Source: Mesocentrotus franciscanus (Eukaryota > Echinodermata > Echinoidea > Camarodonta > Strongylocentrotidae). From it: a DNA stretch of 64,000 nt. The notes beneath the pieces are model-generated. The model did no database searches, was not told where the DNA came from, and worked only from the letters and a program-made list of their open reading frames with translations. The stretch lies in assembly GCA_037976565.1 (NCBI GenBank), contig CP137680.1, forward strand, positions 18,164,861 through 18,228,860, written 5' to 3'. Each line of letters starts with the position of its first letter. The stretch's first letter is position 1. The position numbers and the translations under genes are program-made. This document shows positions 47,145 to 58,475 of the stretch, one piece after another.

Positions 47145-47450
47145 GGGTCAAGGGCGGAGCCCCAGAAGCTCAGGGTTTTAGGCATTAAATTACCGTCAGA
47201 TAAGCATCCAGGGGTCCGCCTTAGGGCCATTGAGTGGGTCCAGGGGCAGAGCCACCGGAAGTTCAGGGTTTTAGGCATTTAATTACGGTCAGATGAGTAT
47301 AATTTGATACCTTATTTGTGACACTGGCAGGTCACTCATTGGCGTGGGGTCCAGGGGCGGAGCCCCAGAAGCTCAGGGTTTTAGGCATTTAATCACGGTC
47401 AGATGAGCATATTTTGATACCTCATTATTTTGTGACACTGGCAGGTCACT
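47145..47450 (+). repeat. three-unit tandem repeat within the hAT-like element
   Basis: Three occurrences of GGCGGAGCCCCAGAAGCTCA (one degenerate), each followed by GGGTTTTAGGCATTTAAT and GGTCAGATGAG. The last two also share 'GTGACACTGGCAGGTCACT', an internal palindrome. Confidence 0.85.
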
Positions 47451-47789
47451 ATTTTTCTTTCTTTCTCTCTTTCTTTCTATTTCTCTTTAATATACTTTTC
47501 CACAAAAGTGGGGAGGGGTGGAGCTCGAGCCCCCGAGCCCTGCCGTTCCGCGGACCCTGACATGTAGGCCTCTAAATAAGTATATTTTTGCCCGACTGTA
47601 AATTTGGGAATTTGTCATTTTCCAACAAACGCATACAAAAGTATAATGTACTAAAAATCTCGGAAAATTATGTCATTTCAGCAACATTTGTAAATCACCG
47701 GTATCGAATTAGAAATAAACCACGTTTAAATTTCATTTGGGGCAGGCCCCAAGCACCCAAGCCCCGTCAGTACGCAAGCGCCCCCGATC

Positions 47790-48460
47790 TACACCTTGTT
47801 GGCGGGAAAAATCGCAACTGATCTCCCTACCTTTCTTCTTTCTCTTTTTTTTCTTTCCTTCCCTTCTTTCTCTCTCTTTTAGGTGTGCTGGGGAAGGGAG
47901 GCAAGGGCCGATTCACACGTTTTTGGCGGGATTAATCGCAACTGATCTCCCTTCTTTTCACCCTTTTCTTTTCTTCTTACTCTTTTTTTGTTCCATTTTA
48001 GCTCTCTTTTGTTGGCGGGGGCGGGGGAGGCAAGGTTTTTTGGTCCTCGATTCACAACTTGTTGGCGAGAAAATTGCAACTGATATCCCCTTCTTTTCCT
48101 TTCTTCCTCTTTTTTTCTTTCTCTTTATCTCCTCTTTTCCTTTTTCTTTCCCTTTCCTTCCTTCTCTCTTATTTTGTTGATGAGGGGGGGGGAGGCACAG
48201 CCTGGGAGGCAAGGCCCTTTCGCGCCCCATCTCCTTCTTATTTACACCTTTTCTTTTCTTCTTCCTCTTCTTTCTTTCCCTTTCTCTCCCTTTTCCCTTC
48301 TTTTCCTTCTTTCTCTCTCTTTTTTTTCTTTGCTGGGAGGGGGACCAGCGCCCCCCCATCATGCACACTTCCGCGCCCATCTCCTTCTTATTTACACCTT
48401 TTCTTTCTTCTTCCTCTTCTTTCTTTCCTTCTTTCCATTCTTTTCTGCTGGGAACCAGCC
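47790..48460 (+). repeat. pyrimidine-rich tandem array within the hAT-like element
   Basis: Units begin 'TTGGCGGGAAAAATCGCAAC' (47799), 'TTGGCGGGATTAATCGCAAC' (47924) and 'TTGGCGAGAAAATTGCAAC' (48060). Later units begin 'CATCTCCTTCTTATTTACAC' (48227 and 48380). Long C/T runs fill each. The long opposing Lys/Glu and Ser/Phe ORFs (up to 170 residues) are artefacts of the strand bias. Confidence 0.85.
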
Positions 48461-48483
48461 CTGCCCCCATGGATCCGCGCCTC

Positions 48484-48759
48484 CTTCCACCTGTAGGCCT
48501 ATCATTCCTTCACACTTCTGTAATAGCATTACGTAAAACATCAAAAAAGAAATAAAAGAAAACAACAATTGCACGGCTCAAACATGAAACATTGAATGAT
48601 CTAAATACACGCTATATACAGGTACTACATGCAGTATAGCTAGAGTGCTGCAGTTACTGCATAGGTTAAATTGCATTGTGTGAGCGCCGTGACTGGCCTG
48701 ACACCGCGGGAGTTGCCCGTGCGGAGGCATGTGATATTACCTAAGCTCGCTGAATTTTT
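48484..48759 (+). repeat. repeat family G, copy G2, right part
   Basis: Resumes after the insertion with CTTCCACC then 'CCTATCATTCCTT', and follows G1 to its end ('AATTGCACGGCTCAAA', 'ACCGCGGGAGTTGC', 'GCTGAATTTT'). Confidence 0.82.
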
Positions 48760-49048
48760 CTTCTCTTCAGTTATATGGTCTCGACATTTACAATCTATTT
48801 GCGTTATTATTGTTGTGATTTCAATGTAGTTTTCATAAAAGACCAATAAAGCAGAAGCTTGGACTATGATTATGTTGGCATGGTCCACAGAATTTGTACA
48901 AATATATTCAAAGTAAAGATTTTACGCGAAAAATCGGACTGTTTGTGCCAATATATTGTAACCGTCGCACGAATTATCTCGACTGTGTGTGTACGTGTGT
49001 GAGCGTAGAACCACGTATTACGTTGACGTCAGTTTGGCTGATGCGTAT
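48760..49048. other. no gene recognised; CRE and TATA-like sequence at the end
   Basis: TTGACGTCAG (49022-49031) and CGTATATATAGC (~49044-49055) lie just upstream of the tandem repeat and GC-rich block. They could be promoter elements or chance. Confidence 0.25.
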
Positions 49049-49273
49049 ATATAGCAAGATGCCTCACACGGGATAGGCCCAACCCATCGCATCATGCATG
49101 TGCTACGTACATGACGTGAGTGGCGTGTCTCTTGATAGTGTATCTCTTTGATTAGACTGCATATAGCAAGATGCCTAACACGGGATAGGCCCGACCCTTT
49201 GCGACGTGCATATTTGCTACAACACATCATGGACTGGACTGTCTCTTGATAGTGTGATCTCTTTGATTAGACG
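49049..49273 (+). repeat. two-unit tandem repeat, 112 bp
   Basis: Units at 49049 and 49161 share 'ATATAGCAAGATGCCT', 'ACACGGGATAGGCCC', 'TGTCTCTTGATAGTGT' and 'ATCTCTTTGATTAGAC'. The array runs directly into a strongly GC-rich block. Confidence 0.88.
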
Positions 49274-49565
49274 TGCAGAGGGCGGGTGCACGCCTCGCCG
49301 ACTCGCTCTCGCGGGTTCGTCGCCTCCTTGCACGGACGACGCCGGCCGTGCTCTCGTCCGCCCGTCCTCCCGGGACCCCGAAACCACCTTTTAACGACAT
49401 GGACGGCGACCACGGGGTCGACGTGGCACGCGACATGCCCGATCCCATCCGCTCGGAATTGTGTCGCCGTTCCCGCGCCACGGCAGAGGCGGGCAGGGTC
49501 GAGGAAAGACGGGTTTGATGTCAAAATATTCACATTGGCAGACCGTTACGCACCCCCCGCGGCGA
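49274..49565. other. GC-rich block, possible rDNA spacer fragment
   Basis: By far the most GC- and CpG-rich stretch in the window, with sharp edges. It is open in several frames on both strands (81-99 residues, Arg/Pro/Ala-rich), as GC-rich DNA tends to be. Together with the adjoining 112 bp repeats the layout recalls an rDNA intergenic spacer or external transcribed spacer. No conserved 18S, 5.8S or 28S core was recognised, so this is only a hypothesis. Confidence 0.2.
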
Positions 49566-50244
49566 TTTTGCGTATTAATATATAGACTAGTAGTAGTAGT
49601 AATGATATTGTTATTGACATCATTATAACTGTATTTATTACTATTTTATTAGTATTATTATCATTATGTTTATGATCGTCATCATCATTAGTATTATTAT
49701 TAAAGCCGACAAATGTTGAGTATTGAAAGTCTTGTTTCAGTATACAACATATAGATAACAATTTAGCAGGCAACATAATGGCAACACCGATATTTTGCAA
49801 GATAAACAAAAGAAACCCCAACACACACATGCACAGGAACACACACCCACAGGAACATACGCACGCATTCTATGTTCTTTTTACAATTTGGTGACGCAGT
49901 TATTTTTCGCCTAATTGTGCGTGATAAGCTCCGGATAACATACAAGGTTGTAATCACAGATTTTGCTTTATTAACATGTTTCATTCCAAAGAACATCCAA
50001 AGGTTAAATCAATTTGGAAATATTACGTAATTAGGATTTTATTTAAGGGTAAAAAGGCTTATAGACATATACAGTGAAATTGGCTGTACTAGTGAAATAA
50101 ATGTCTGATAATGTTTCCAGTCACTATATCACTGTTTTACAATCCTCGTTGAAGAAGTTAATCAGTGTGCCGTTCATGACTTAACATCCAGTATAGTCCA
50201 TAGCCTTATACCAGATACGCAAGAGGATTCATTCGATTGCGTTA
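49566..50244. other. no gene recognised; ATT-rich tract
   Basis: TAG/ATT triplet-rich DNA at 49585-49700, then unremarkable sequence. Confidence 0.4.
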
Positions 50245-50534
50245 TTAAAGGGAATGTAGCTTGGCAAATACTGGTGAACGCCATCTACGTCTTCTTTTGG
50301 ACAACTTCACGTAAACGAATGGACTTGATTGACGAAGGTCAGCGACTTAATCTCTACATGGTCAGCGCGCTCTAGACACGAAACAGACCGAAGTTCTCCT
50401 CACGCTTCGGTTTCGCGTATGTGTGCAACATACGTGACTGCTGCGGTCGCGTCGTCCATAGTCGTTATACCCGATTGGCCCCGAGTCAGGCCACGGGAAA
50501 GACACGCAGTCTCGTCAGGCTACACTCCCGTTAA
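50245..50534 (+). mobile_element. TTAA MITE family C, copy C1
   Basis: 290 bp, GC-rich relative to its flanks. It starts TTAAAGGGAATGTAGC and ends GGCTACACTCCCGTTAA, complementary ends. Interior 'CATCTACGTCTTCTTT', 'AACGAATGGACTTGATT' and the hairpin ACCGAAG...CTTCGGT are shared with C2 and C3. Confidence 0.88.
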
Positions 50535-50619
50535 CTGTGCGTATACATCTGCATTACAATTGCCTGTGAATGCAATACACAGTAATTCTACGCAATGTTT
50601 GCATTGTTAACTTTGTGTT

Positions 50620-50850
50620 CATTTTTTTTTTCTTTTGAAAGATACCACTTTCACATGGCACATCAAAGTCCGCGCTAGTCACTGACGTAGTCCTGCGTCA
50701 TCCGTCCTACGCAGTACTGCGTCTGCCCAAGGCGCCCTGTGTGCAACTAGCAAGACAAACTTTGGGTGCGTCCAATCCGGGAGCTGTTAGAGAAGAATGA
50801 CGCAACATTATGTTTTCACGTGGCGCCAGAGTCCTTGCCACTCGCTGAAG
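50620..50850. repeat. degenerate duplicated TGACG/GCGTCA-rich segment
   Basis: 'TTTCACATGGCACATCAAAG' near 50650 and 'TTTCACGTGGCGCCAGAGTC' near 50815 head two related segments. The first continues AGTCACTGACGTAGTCCTGC, similar to AGTCGCTGACGCAGTACTCC at 40432. A palindrome GCAGTACTGC lies at ~50711. Confidence 0.45.
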
Positions 50851-51894
50851 TAATTGATTTTTTTTTATTTTTAAACTTTATGTAAAATTGACAAAAAGAC
50901 AAACAGAAATAGAAAGGAGAAAGAGAGAGAGGGGGTAAGATGTAATATCTGTCCCAATTTTGGGAAGGCGATTCCATGACTATTTACACTCCCTACCAAA
51001 AGATGGTTAAAGAACCAAATCGATTAATGTGGTCAGCAAAAAGTACCCAGCTCGTCGATGACCTTTATAACCAACTGAGGTGTACCTGTATAATACTTTG
51101 GGAGTGTTTTTTTTTTAAAGACGAAAATTATGTACGGTGCCAATGATCCGTATATACCACGTATATTCGTCATGAAGAAATAAAGCTACCTGTTTGTGCA
51201 ACAACGTATTGGAGCATGAATCCAATGCGGTTAAAGGGTGCGGGCCGTTAAGCGGCAAATTCACGTAAATGAACTTCTTATCCCAGCTTAATGTAGTTAG
51301 TCTGCCACCGTCTGCTGAGAGCCTGAAGGGACTCAAGTTTGAGTCAAAAGTAAAGCAGTTAACGCCCTTTTGGCTATCGCAGGACATGCCAGATGCACTT
51401 TTTAAATGTTTTGTTACTTCTCGCCTTGTACTTTCGTTTGGAGTGCTGTATCTCGCGGAAAAATCCAAAAATCCGAGGAGAGATAGCCAAAGAGATGGAG
51501 AGAGGGGAAATGGAGAATCAAGACCATATCGAATAATAAATAAAACGATAAATCGAAGGAAGTAGATTTCGTAAAGAGGCATATTAAGTCGAGAGAATAA
51601 TGAACAAGAGAAATTATCGAATCACTAGCGCTCTCTCATTCAAAATTGTTTTGTTTTTTGTTTTATATATGTAACAAACGTATTATGTAAAGGAACCTGA
51701 ATCATAAGCATAATGCTTCTAAGGTTTCCTTCTCATTACTGTAGATTATTGTTAGCATCATTTGTATTTAATGGCTTGCATAAAATCGTTTTTATTGTTG
51801 TAATACCTGTACCACCTATCTATCGAATATATTTACATGTTGTGTTACCTTGTACATGTATATGCGTTACTTTGTAAATTCTTTTCATATGCAG
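50851..51894. other. unidentified block; open frames on both strands at 51115-51582
   Basis: The minus strand is open for 155 residues and the plus strand for 98, in a block less AT-rich than its flanks. I do not recognise either protein, and neither shows a repeat or motif. Possible conserved non-coding DNA; otherwise nothing seen. Confidence 0.25.
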
Positions 51895-52423
51895 TTAAAG
51901 ATACTATGTCCCTTTTGCAGCCAACATCAAATTCTGTAGAACTTTGCAGGAATTATGAATATGTCCTATCTGTTAAAAATTAAAACGTTAGCAGTGTCCT
52001 AATATTCAAATTATGCAAGGAAACCAGTTTACTTGCTAGACTTCACTGTCAGACACTATTGAGAGACTGACTGGCTTTTTCTGCTTTGGTAATAACATAC
52101 ATAAAATGAGCTGTAAATGGTACATGAGCATTTGTCTACATCAATAACCCACTTCTTGTAATGGCCAAAATTAAACTGATTGAATCTTTGCGCAGCACAA
52201 AACGTACGACCATTCGGTACAATCGTCTGAAATCAGACTATTAGCACTTATTACCACGTAGCACTTAAGTCGATTCGACAACTAATAGTCGTTATTTTCC
52301 AACTTAAAGACATTTCAAGCCCCCTTTTTTTTAGGGATGTTCTAAATTAGTATTATCTTTCAAATGCCGTTGGAATTTAAGCTTTTAATTTTTCGGCCTG
52401 CAAATGGGACATAGTACCTTTAA
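51895..52423 (+). mobile_element. TTAA MITE family B, copy B3
   Basis: Uninterrupted copy: TTAAAGATACTATGTCCCTT to GGGACATAGTACCTTTAA. It gives the empty-site reference for the nested insertion in B1. Its terminal TTAA (52420-52423) is also the first TTAA of C2. Confidence 0.9.
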
Positions 52424-52705
52424 AGGGAGTGTAGCATGACAAATACTGGTTAACGCCATCTACGTCTTCTTTAGGACATCTGAACGTAAACGAATGGACT
52501 TGATTAACGGTAGTCAGCGACTTAATCTCTACTTTATAGTCAGCGCGCGCAAGCGTTCGCGAAACAGACCGAAGTTCACCTCACGCTTCGGTTTCGCATA
52601 TGTTGCACGCACGTGAATGCCGCGGTCGCGTCGTCCGTATACCCGATCGGCCCGAGTAGGGCCACGGGAAAGACACATAGTTTCGTCATGCTACACTCCC
52701 TTTAA
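52420..52705 (+). mobile_element. TTAA MITE family C, copy C2
   Basis: TTAAAGGGAGTGTAGCATGA to TCATGCTACACTCCCTTTAA, near-perfect ~20 bp inverted ends. It abuts B3 with one shared TTAA. The interior matches C1 and C3. Confidence 0.92.
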
Positions 52706-53900
52706 TTGAAGTAGCTCTAGCAGCCAGTGGCAAACATCCAATTCATTTTGGGAAGCCAGACGATTGCTTAACGCGATGAAACTACCGAGTAATAGAAACC
52801 TTCTCAAATAAGAGGCTGAACGAAATTGTAGAGTTTTAAAATCTACTTATATTTAACTACGTGAGGTTATTGGAAAGTGAGAAACATCCAACGAACGTAG
52901 AAGTTTATGTAGATAGGTGAAGTTTTTATTGTATTCTTGCGCATGAGTGGGGTTGCGATACTAACTGTGTTAATAATTTAAGGCAGCACTGAAACTAATA
53001 TTGGCGTAGACGACATCTTAATGAAAAATTATTATTAAATCAACTAAAGAACAGCATTGGGCCTAAAGTGCTTCCATGAGGAAATCCACACGTTAACGAG
53101 GGCGATTTCGGGTATCACATAAGGCCTATGCATCTAAACGATCTTATGTCTACAATGCTTTAAATTTTAAAATGCATGCTGAGTCCAAAAGAATTTATCA
53201 TGTTTGCTTAGAAATTGTGTATGGCTAACAGTATGATATCTTGTTTATAAACGATTTACCTAGTAGAGCCTTTCCAATACAGTGTCTTCCATAAATCTCA
53301 AACTTTGCTTGATCAAAGCCTAACGAATCAGATGTTATTCATCATGTCGAAAGTTAGGGAGAAAATCAGAAATTAGAGTAGTTTGTTTTGGTGTTTGTGA
53401 ATCTTAGCATTCCAGGTTCTCGCTATGAGGTGTATGGATGCAATTACCCAATTCAGTTACAGTGCCTGTCGCCAGAACACACACAAGTCACCAAGCGATT
53501 TTTCGACCATCGATTAACTTCTTTAAAACAGCGAGTAATAGAAGCCCGAAATCGAAGTACGTGAGTTGGTTACAAAACAAGTGACATCCCGTGCACATTA
53601 CTTCTGTACTTAAATGAAGCAGCGAAACTGTTGCATATGGGGCTCCACGGACAAAATATAGTTATTGGATATCAAAATGAGACCAGTAGCAAGGGTCGTC
53701 AATAAATCAAATTGACTGCAACATACTCACAATCAGAAAAAAACATAGGCCAAGGTCTACAAAATATTGTCAAAGTACCACCTTTAAATTGTTCTGTGCT
53801 TCTAAATTTTGAAATTGCATAGAAAAAAGTATAATCTTTCAGGAAATGCGGAAAACTGAAAGTTGGAAATCCTGACCGAATATTGAGCTCCGACTAAAAA
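52706..53900. other. no gene recognised
   Basis: About 1.2 kb of AT-rich unique DNA without clear repeats. Confidence 0.35.
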
Positions 53901-53959
53901 ACCACGCTGTGCGACTTTACGCCCATTTACACATCCTAAAGTCCATTGTGAAAAACCTC

Positions 53960-54260
53960 GAAGCTTGCTCATACCGGTTTTCTGGTGAGTAGTGCGCATG
54001 CGCGACTCGTCGGTGCCCTGCATGCCCTGTAGCGCGAAACCGAGGAGAGTCACGTGACGAAAAACTGGTATCTCACCGAAGTTTGCTTTTACACTGCGAA
54101 AGCCGGTGACAATTTGGCGGGCGTTCCAAAAAACCACACTCCATAGGTGGGTTTTTCGATTTCGATTTTTCGTCGCGTTTGCCGGTATGCAACTACCGGC
54201 GAAACACCGGAATGTGAGAAAACCCGACGATATTGGTTACAGTGTAAATGCAGCTATTAT
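53960..54260. promoter_or_regulatory. promoter-like patch with NRF1 and USF-type sites
   Basis: Holds a consensus NRF1-type TGCGCATGCGCG (53993-54004) and a palindromic E-box GTCACGTGAC (54049-54058). It also has many ACCGG/CCGGT repeats (e.g. 'TACCGGTTTTC', 'AAGCCGGTGAC', 'CTACCGGCGAA'). Such pairs are typical of CpG-type promoters. The repeated CCGG motifs and 'CATTTACAC...GTGTAAATG' at the edges leave open a transposon origin. No adjacent exon was identified. Confidence 0.3.
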
Positions 54261-56266
54261 GATGGTTTTGTCGTGCGGGGTCACAAATGACATGCGCGCA
54301 TTGCGCTTCATATTTGTATATGTACATTTGACATCCCTTCCTCACTCCTCTACTCCCTTCCCCGTTTAAAATGGTCGGGAGGTGCCTGTGAAGCATTCTT
54401 TGGAGCATCGGTTGATGGAGCTGAGGGGTCCACGGATGGTTTGTATTGGGTTTACGGTGAGACAGTAGTTTCGTCAAACGTAACACGATCCCTCCGTCGT
54501 CGTTCGATCTGGAAAAGATGTACCCAACGTGTTGGTTTTATCACCCGACTCGTGGAACTTCCTCCACCTAAAAACATGCAAACACATTAGAGCGGGTATA
54601 TTTACAAAGGAAAGAATCCATTTTGATTGGAGAAGCGACTTCCAGTTCCACTCTACGGCCCCGGGCTCCGTTTCACACAACCGTCGAAAGTACAACTTCG
54701 CTCACATCAAACTGAAACGCGAGTATTAACGTTATCACGTGTTTCATTGGGATGTCGGTAAAACTAGTCTTGTTCTTACGACGGTTTCGTGAAAAAGTGC
54801 CATGATCTTCAGGACATGTATGTGGGCTAATGTACAAGTATTCCGTGGAAAAGTGTGAAGGCAGCCCTTAAGGGAGGGTGGGGTGCGAATGCAAGGGGGA
54901 ATGTTCCGCGATCACGTTAGATTAAAAGTAAATAGCCGCATACTTTAAAATAGCCGCTACTGAATTCATCCAAAGGGTATTCCCTTGGACGAGACAAAGT
55001 TACCAAAGATGACGGATAATTAGAAAAATATGACAGGATGAAGTCATTCTGCAGCTTACAATCAAACCTACGTAAGGTGTTCGACAAGAAAAATAACAAC
55101 AGACTTTTGATCTCAATTTTATAGTGACTCATCGATCTGATTTAATAATGATCTAATTTCCTGAAAGAGCAACAAAAGGACCGTTTCTCCTTACTGCTGA
55201 ATATTTAAACAGGAACTATGGCGCCATAATGTTGCGAATCATCATCATCAACTAACATGATTAGTATTAGTGGACGATTTGATGTCGATGCATACATTTG
55301 TGCAATTTCACATGGGCATGTTCATGATGATCGGAAAAACACTAATGATTTTCATGTATGTTTTTGTACATGAAAGAGGCAATGGAATGCCCTTCACATA
55401 ATTGCAAGTAAACTACATTACTTGACCTCGCTAAAGTCACATTCATTAGTGATGAATAAAGTTCAATCTTTGCAATAATAGTTAAAATCATAATGTAAAA
55501 ACAAAGCTATTACCGTGTCATTATCGACAATAATATTGCCCAAGCGAAAATGACTTAATGATTTACAACGAAATAATTTTTTCCTTTGTTGATTAATAAT
55601 GATGACTATACATGCTGGAAGAAAGAGGGGAAGAAGAAAAAATTAGGAAAATAAAGAAGGAGAAGACGAAGAAGAAGAAGAATGATAGTAGTTATGATAT
55701 ATAATACACGTTATAAAATATATTGCAGAGGATGATGGGAGTTGACGAGAGAATATGATAAGGAGAGGCTACTTGACGAAAAAACCTCTATAATAAGAAT
55801 ACGGCCATGGCTGAGTCCTAAATTTGTAAACCAATCAAATCAAAAAAGATTGACAGAAAGAGCAATGAGAATATAACTGCTCAGCTGTTAACGATATTTT
55901 TCAATCGTCATGATTGCAACAGAAGAATTGATTAATCAAATTTCCTCATGAAGTTTTAAGATTAGTTTGGTGCTAACTTCAAAAATGATTGCTGGAAGTT
56001 ACTTTGGAGGAACCTGAAGATCAGAAATATTTCGATATCCTAGACACGTGTTTTTTTATGTTTGAACACGACACGACACGAGAAGTAATACAAAGATGCG
56101 AAAATGAAAAACAGGGGAGAGCAGAAATGGAAATTTAAAAAATCGAAAAGTGAGTGAAGAGCGGATTGCATTGAAGAGTAGATCAGAGTGTATTATTATT
56201 CACATAAGGAGGAAGAGATTGCGACGGTTTGAGAGAATGACTTGGAGAGGGGGAAGGTATAGTAGG
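54261..56266. other. no gene recognised; (GAA)n tract at ~55665-55682
   Basis: 54480-54730 is less AT-rich and open on both strands (66 and 73 residues) but unidentified. The remainder is AT-rich with a short GAA tract. Confidence 0.3.
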
Positions 56267-56488
56267 CACTGGCGTAGCGTAGGTTGATGGATTGAGGGGG
56301 CACTGGTGACCGGGGAAGGGGCAAAGGTCATACGACTTGCTTGAAATCCGAGGGAACGAGGACAATCGGGGGGAGGGGGCAGTTGGCAGCTGTCCCCTCC
56401 TTTCTTTCTCTCTCCCTCTATCTCTTTTTTTTCGACATTCAATGGGACATGGGGCATGTGCCTTCTGCACTCCAGCGGCGAGCCAGTG
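56267..56488. mobile_element. small inverted-end element N, possibly hAT-like
   Basis: CACTGGCGTAGCG at the left and CAGCGGCGAGCCAGTG at the right are imperfect complements bounding 222 bp. A G-run-rich interior has a C/T-rich right half. No target duplication is clear. Confidence 0.4.
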
Positions 56489-58130
56489 AACGGAGTATTA
56501 TGTACAATGCGCGTCATTGAGCTCGAATGATTGGAAACCGGGTCACCATGTTGGTGCTGTACGTTGTCATGGAAACTGGAAAACTTGTGGAAATCAAATT
56601 TATCAAGGAATTAACGAGGTGGTATATGTTGCAGTGATGCACGAATTCCTAAAATGTTCTCTTTTTCTGTTCTTTCATTACAAATAGAACTGCCAAAACA
56701 ATGGGTTTGAGCGCCAAGACAAAGGCATATCCGTGAAAACATAGGAGATATATAAAGCACTACCAACGTGATGTGTCGAACGTATTGGAGGGTGCAGCCG
56801 ACCCAGCCCCATCCCTCGCCCTCTCATATTTAAGGCCATGTTAACAACAAAATAATTGCAACGGGTCGACGCAAATATTCATTACCATACCTCGTCCATA
56901 ATATATTTGTGTTTGTTTGTATCAACTTGATACGCAAGAGATCATGCTAATGCAATACCTAATACCTATCCCGACCCACATGCTCTAAGTGATAGCGGTT
57001 TTTATTTTGGGAGAGACCACCACGTCGTGGAACATCCTTTGGAATACTCCTCTCGTACTGTAAAACAAATAATGTTTTTCCTTTAAAGCATATCGCATCA
57101 CCGGAATGATATGGCTTGTCAAACTGTATGGAAGGTTGTTGTTCAGCTTGGTCGCTTTATTTAACTTTTTCTTTCAACTGGCAATTTCGTTGAAGCACTT
57201 CCATATATATTTATATATATATATGAAGGAAAAGGTCACAAATGTAATTTCGTCATCGGTTTACGGCATTGTATGCCTTATCAATATTGCATGAGTGTTT
57301 CTGCAACTTTTATCCAGACCAATCATATGCAAATGGTAATCCTAAAACCTACTTTCCCGGGGATGTTTTGCTCAAAACTCGCGCATGAAATATTTAATAT
57401 CGGGAGCGTGTCAACATTTAGCACCACGAAGAAATGGAAAAAGCGTGCTAAAGGTGAGGTGATGATCACTTCTTGGAAGGTTCGGGGATGGGATATTGGG
57501 CAAGACAGGATTAACGATTTTTTTCAGGTAAACAACCTGTCTGCACTTTGATCTTTAGGAGCTAAAATTCATCAAATGGCGTTTCCTTCTTAATAACTTT
57601 TTTCTTCTTCATGTTGAAACAAATGTTTTCCTCTGACCAAACAATTTGACACATTACAAGACACAACAGCCCATACTTGCTCGTTTACTCATATAATTGA
57701 TTTATGGCTGCTTGTTCTGCCTTCTTTTTCTCATTTCTCCCTTTTTTCAACCGCATAACTTTTTCAATTCGAATTATAAAAAGAATGTGGATAAAAAGGA
57801 ACGCTACAAAATTGAGCACGAACTCTCGTTCACCCACGGAAATGGATTTTCTTATCATGAATAAACTCAATATACCTACCATGATCAACCGCATCCATTC
57901 TACTGGTTGAATCAAGAGAAAATTAATATAATTATGATTGCTTAACAAATCACATTACGCTCGATTGTGTTCTTGAAATCTTAACGGCTCACATTAATCA
58001 CGTTGCTTAAGCTAGAATGGAATTTTACGGTAGACAGTTGCTCGAGTAGTTTATTCATACAGTGTGTTCAAAATGTGAAGTGGCATGCTTACTAAAGTAA
58101 AACGAGTACAGTGATTAAAGAGTGAGAAGG
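56489..58130. other. no gene recognised; AT tract at ~57205-57224
   Basis: AT-rich DNA. Short ORFs (57106-57551, 57685-57948) are unsupported. Confidence 0.35.
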
Positions 58131-58134
58131 CCAG

Positions 58135-58158
58135 GAGAGAGAGAGAGAGAGGCCGGAG

Positions 58159-58210
<52 letters not shown>

Positions 58211-58450
58211 CGAGAGGGGGAGATTTAGTCAGAGAGACGAAAAAGAGAATGGAAGGAAGAAAGAGGGCGTTGAGAAGCCCTTGAAGAGAAAGTGTAAGAG
58301 AGACATTATAGGAAGAGAAGAGTAAATTCGAGTGAGTGAGTTAGTGATGTGCGGAGAGAGAAAGTGAGAGAGAGAGGGAGGGAGAGATTGAGGAAAAGAG
58401 AAAGAGAGAGAGAGAATGTGTAAGAGAGATTATAGGAAGAGTAGAGACAA
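58135..58450. repeat. (GA)n microsatellite region
   Basis: Long interrupted GA tracts. The Arg/Glu ORF and the opposing Ser/Leu ORF are repeat artefacts. Confidence 0.92.
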
Positions 58451-58475
58451 ATGAAAGAATGAGGAGAGGGAAAGT

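Larger units (their letters stand above)
46971..48483. mobile_element. hAT-like non-autonomous element with target duplication
   Basis: Termini CAGGCGCGGATCC and GGATCCGCGCCT(C) are inverted copies. The 8 bp CTTCCACC flanks both sides (46963-46970 and 48484-48491), as expected of hAT transposition. Alignment with uninterrupted G1 confirms the insertion. The interior has no transposase. It carries a ~100-150 bp tandem repeat (47145-47450, 'CAGGGGCGGAGCCCCAGAAG', 'AGGGTTTTAGGCATTTAAT') and a pyrimidine-rich tandem array (47790-48460). Confidence 0.85.

Noticed and set aside
47737..48574. Long opposing ORFs (up to 170 residues) rich in Lys/Glu/Arg or Ser/Phe/Leu
   Set aside because: They read through a C/T-rich tandem array inside a hAT-like element; strand bias alone removes stops.
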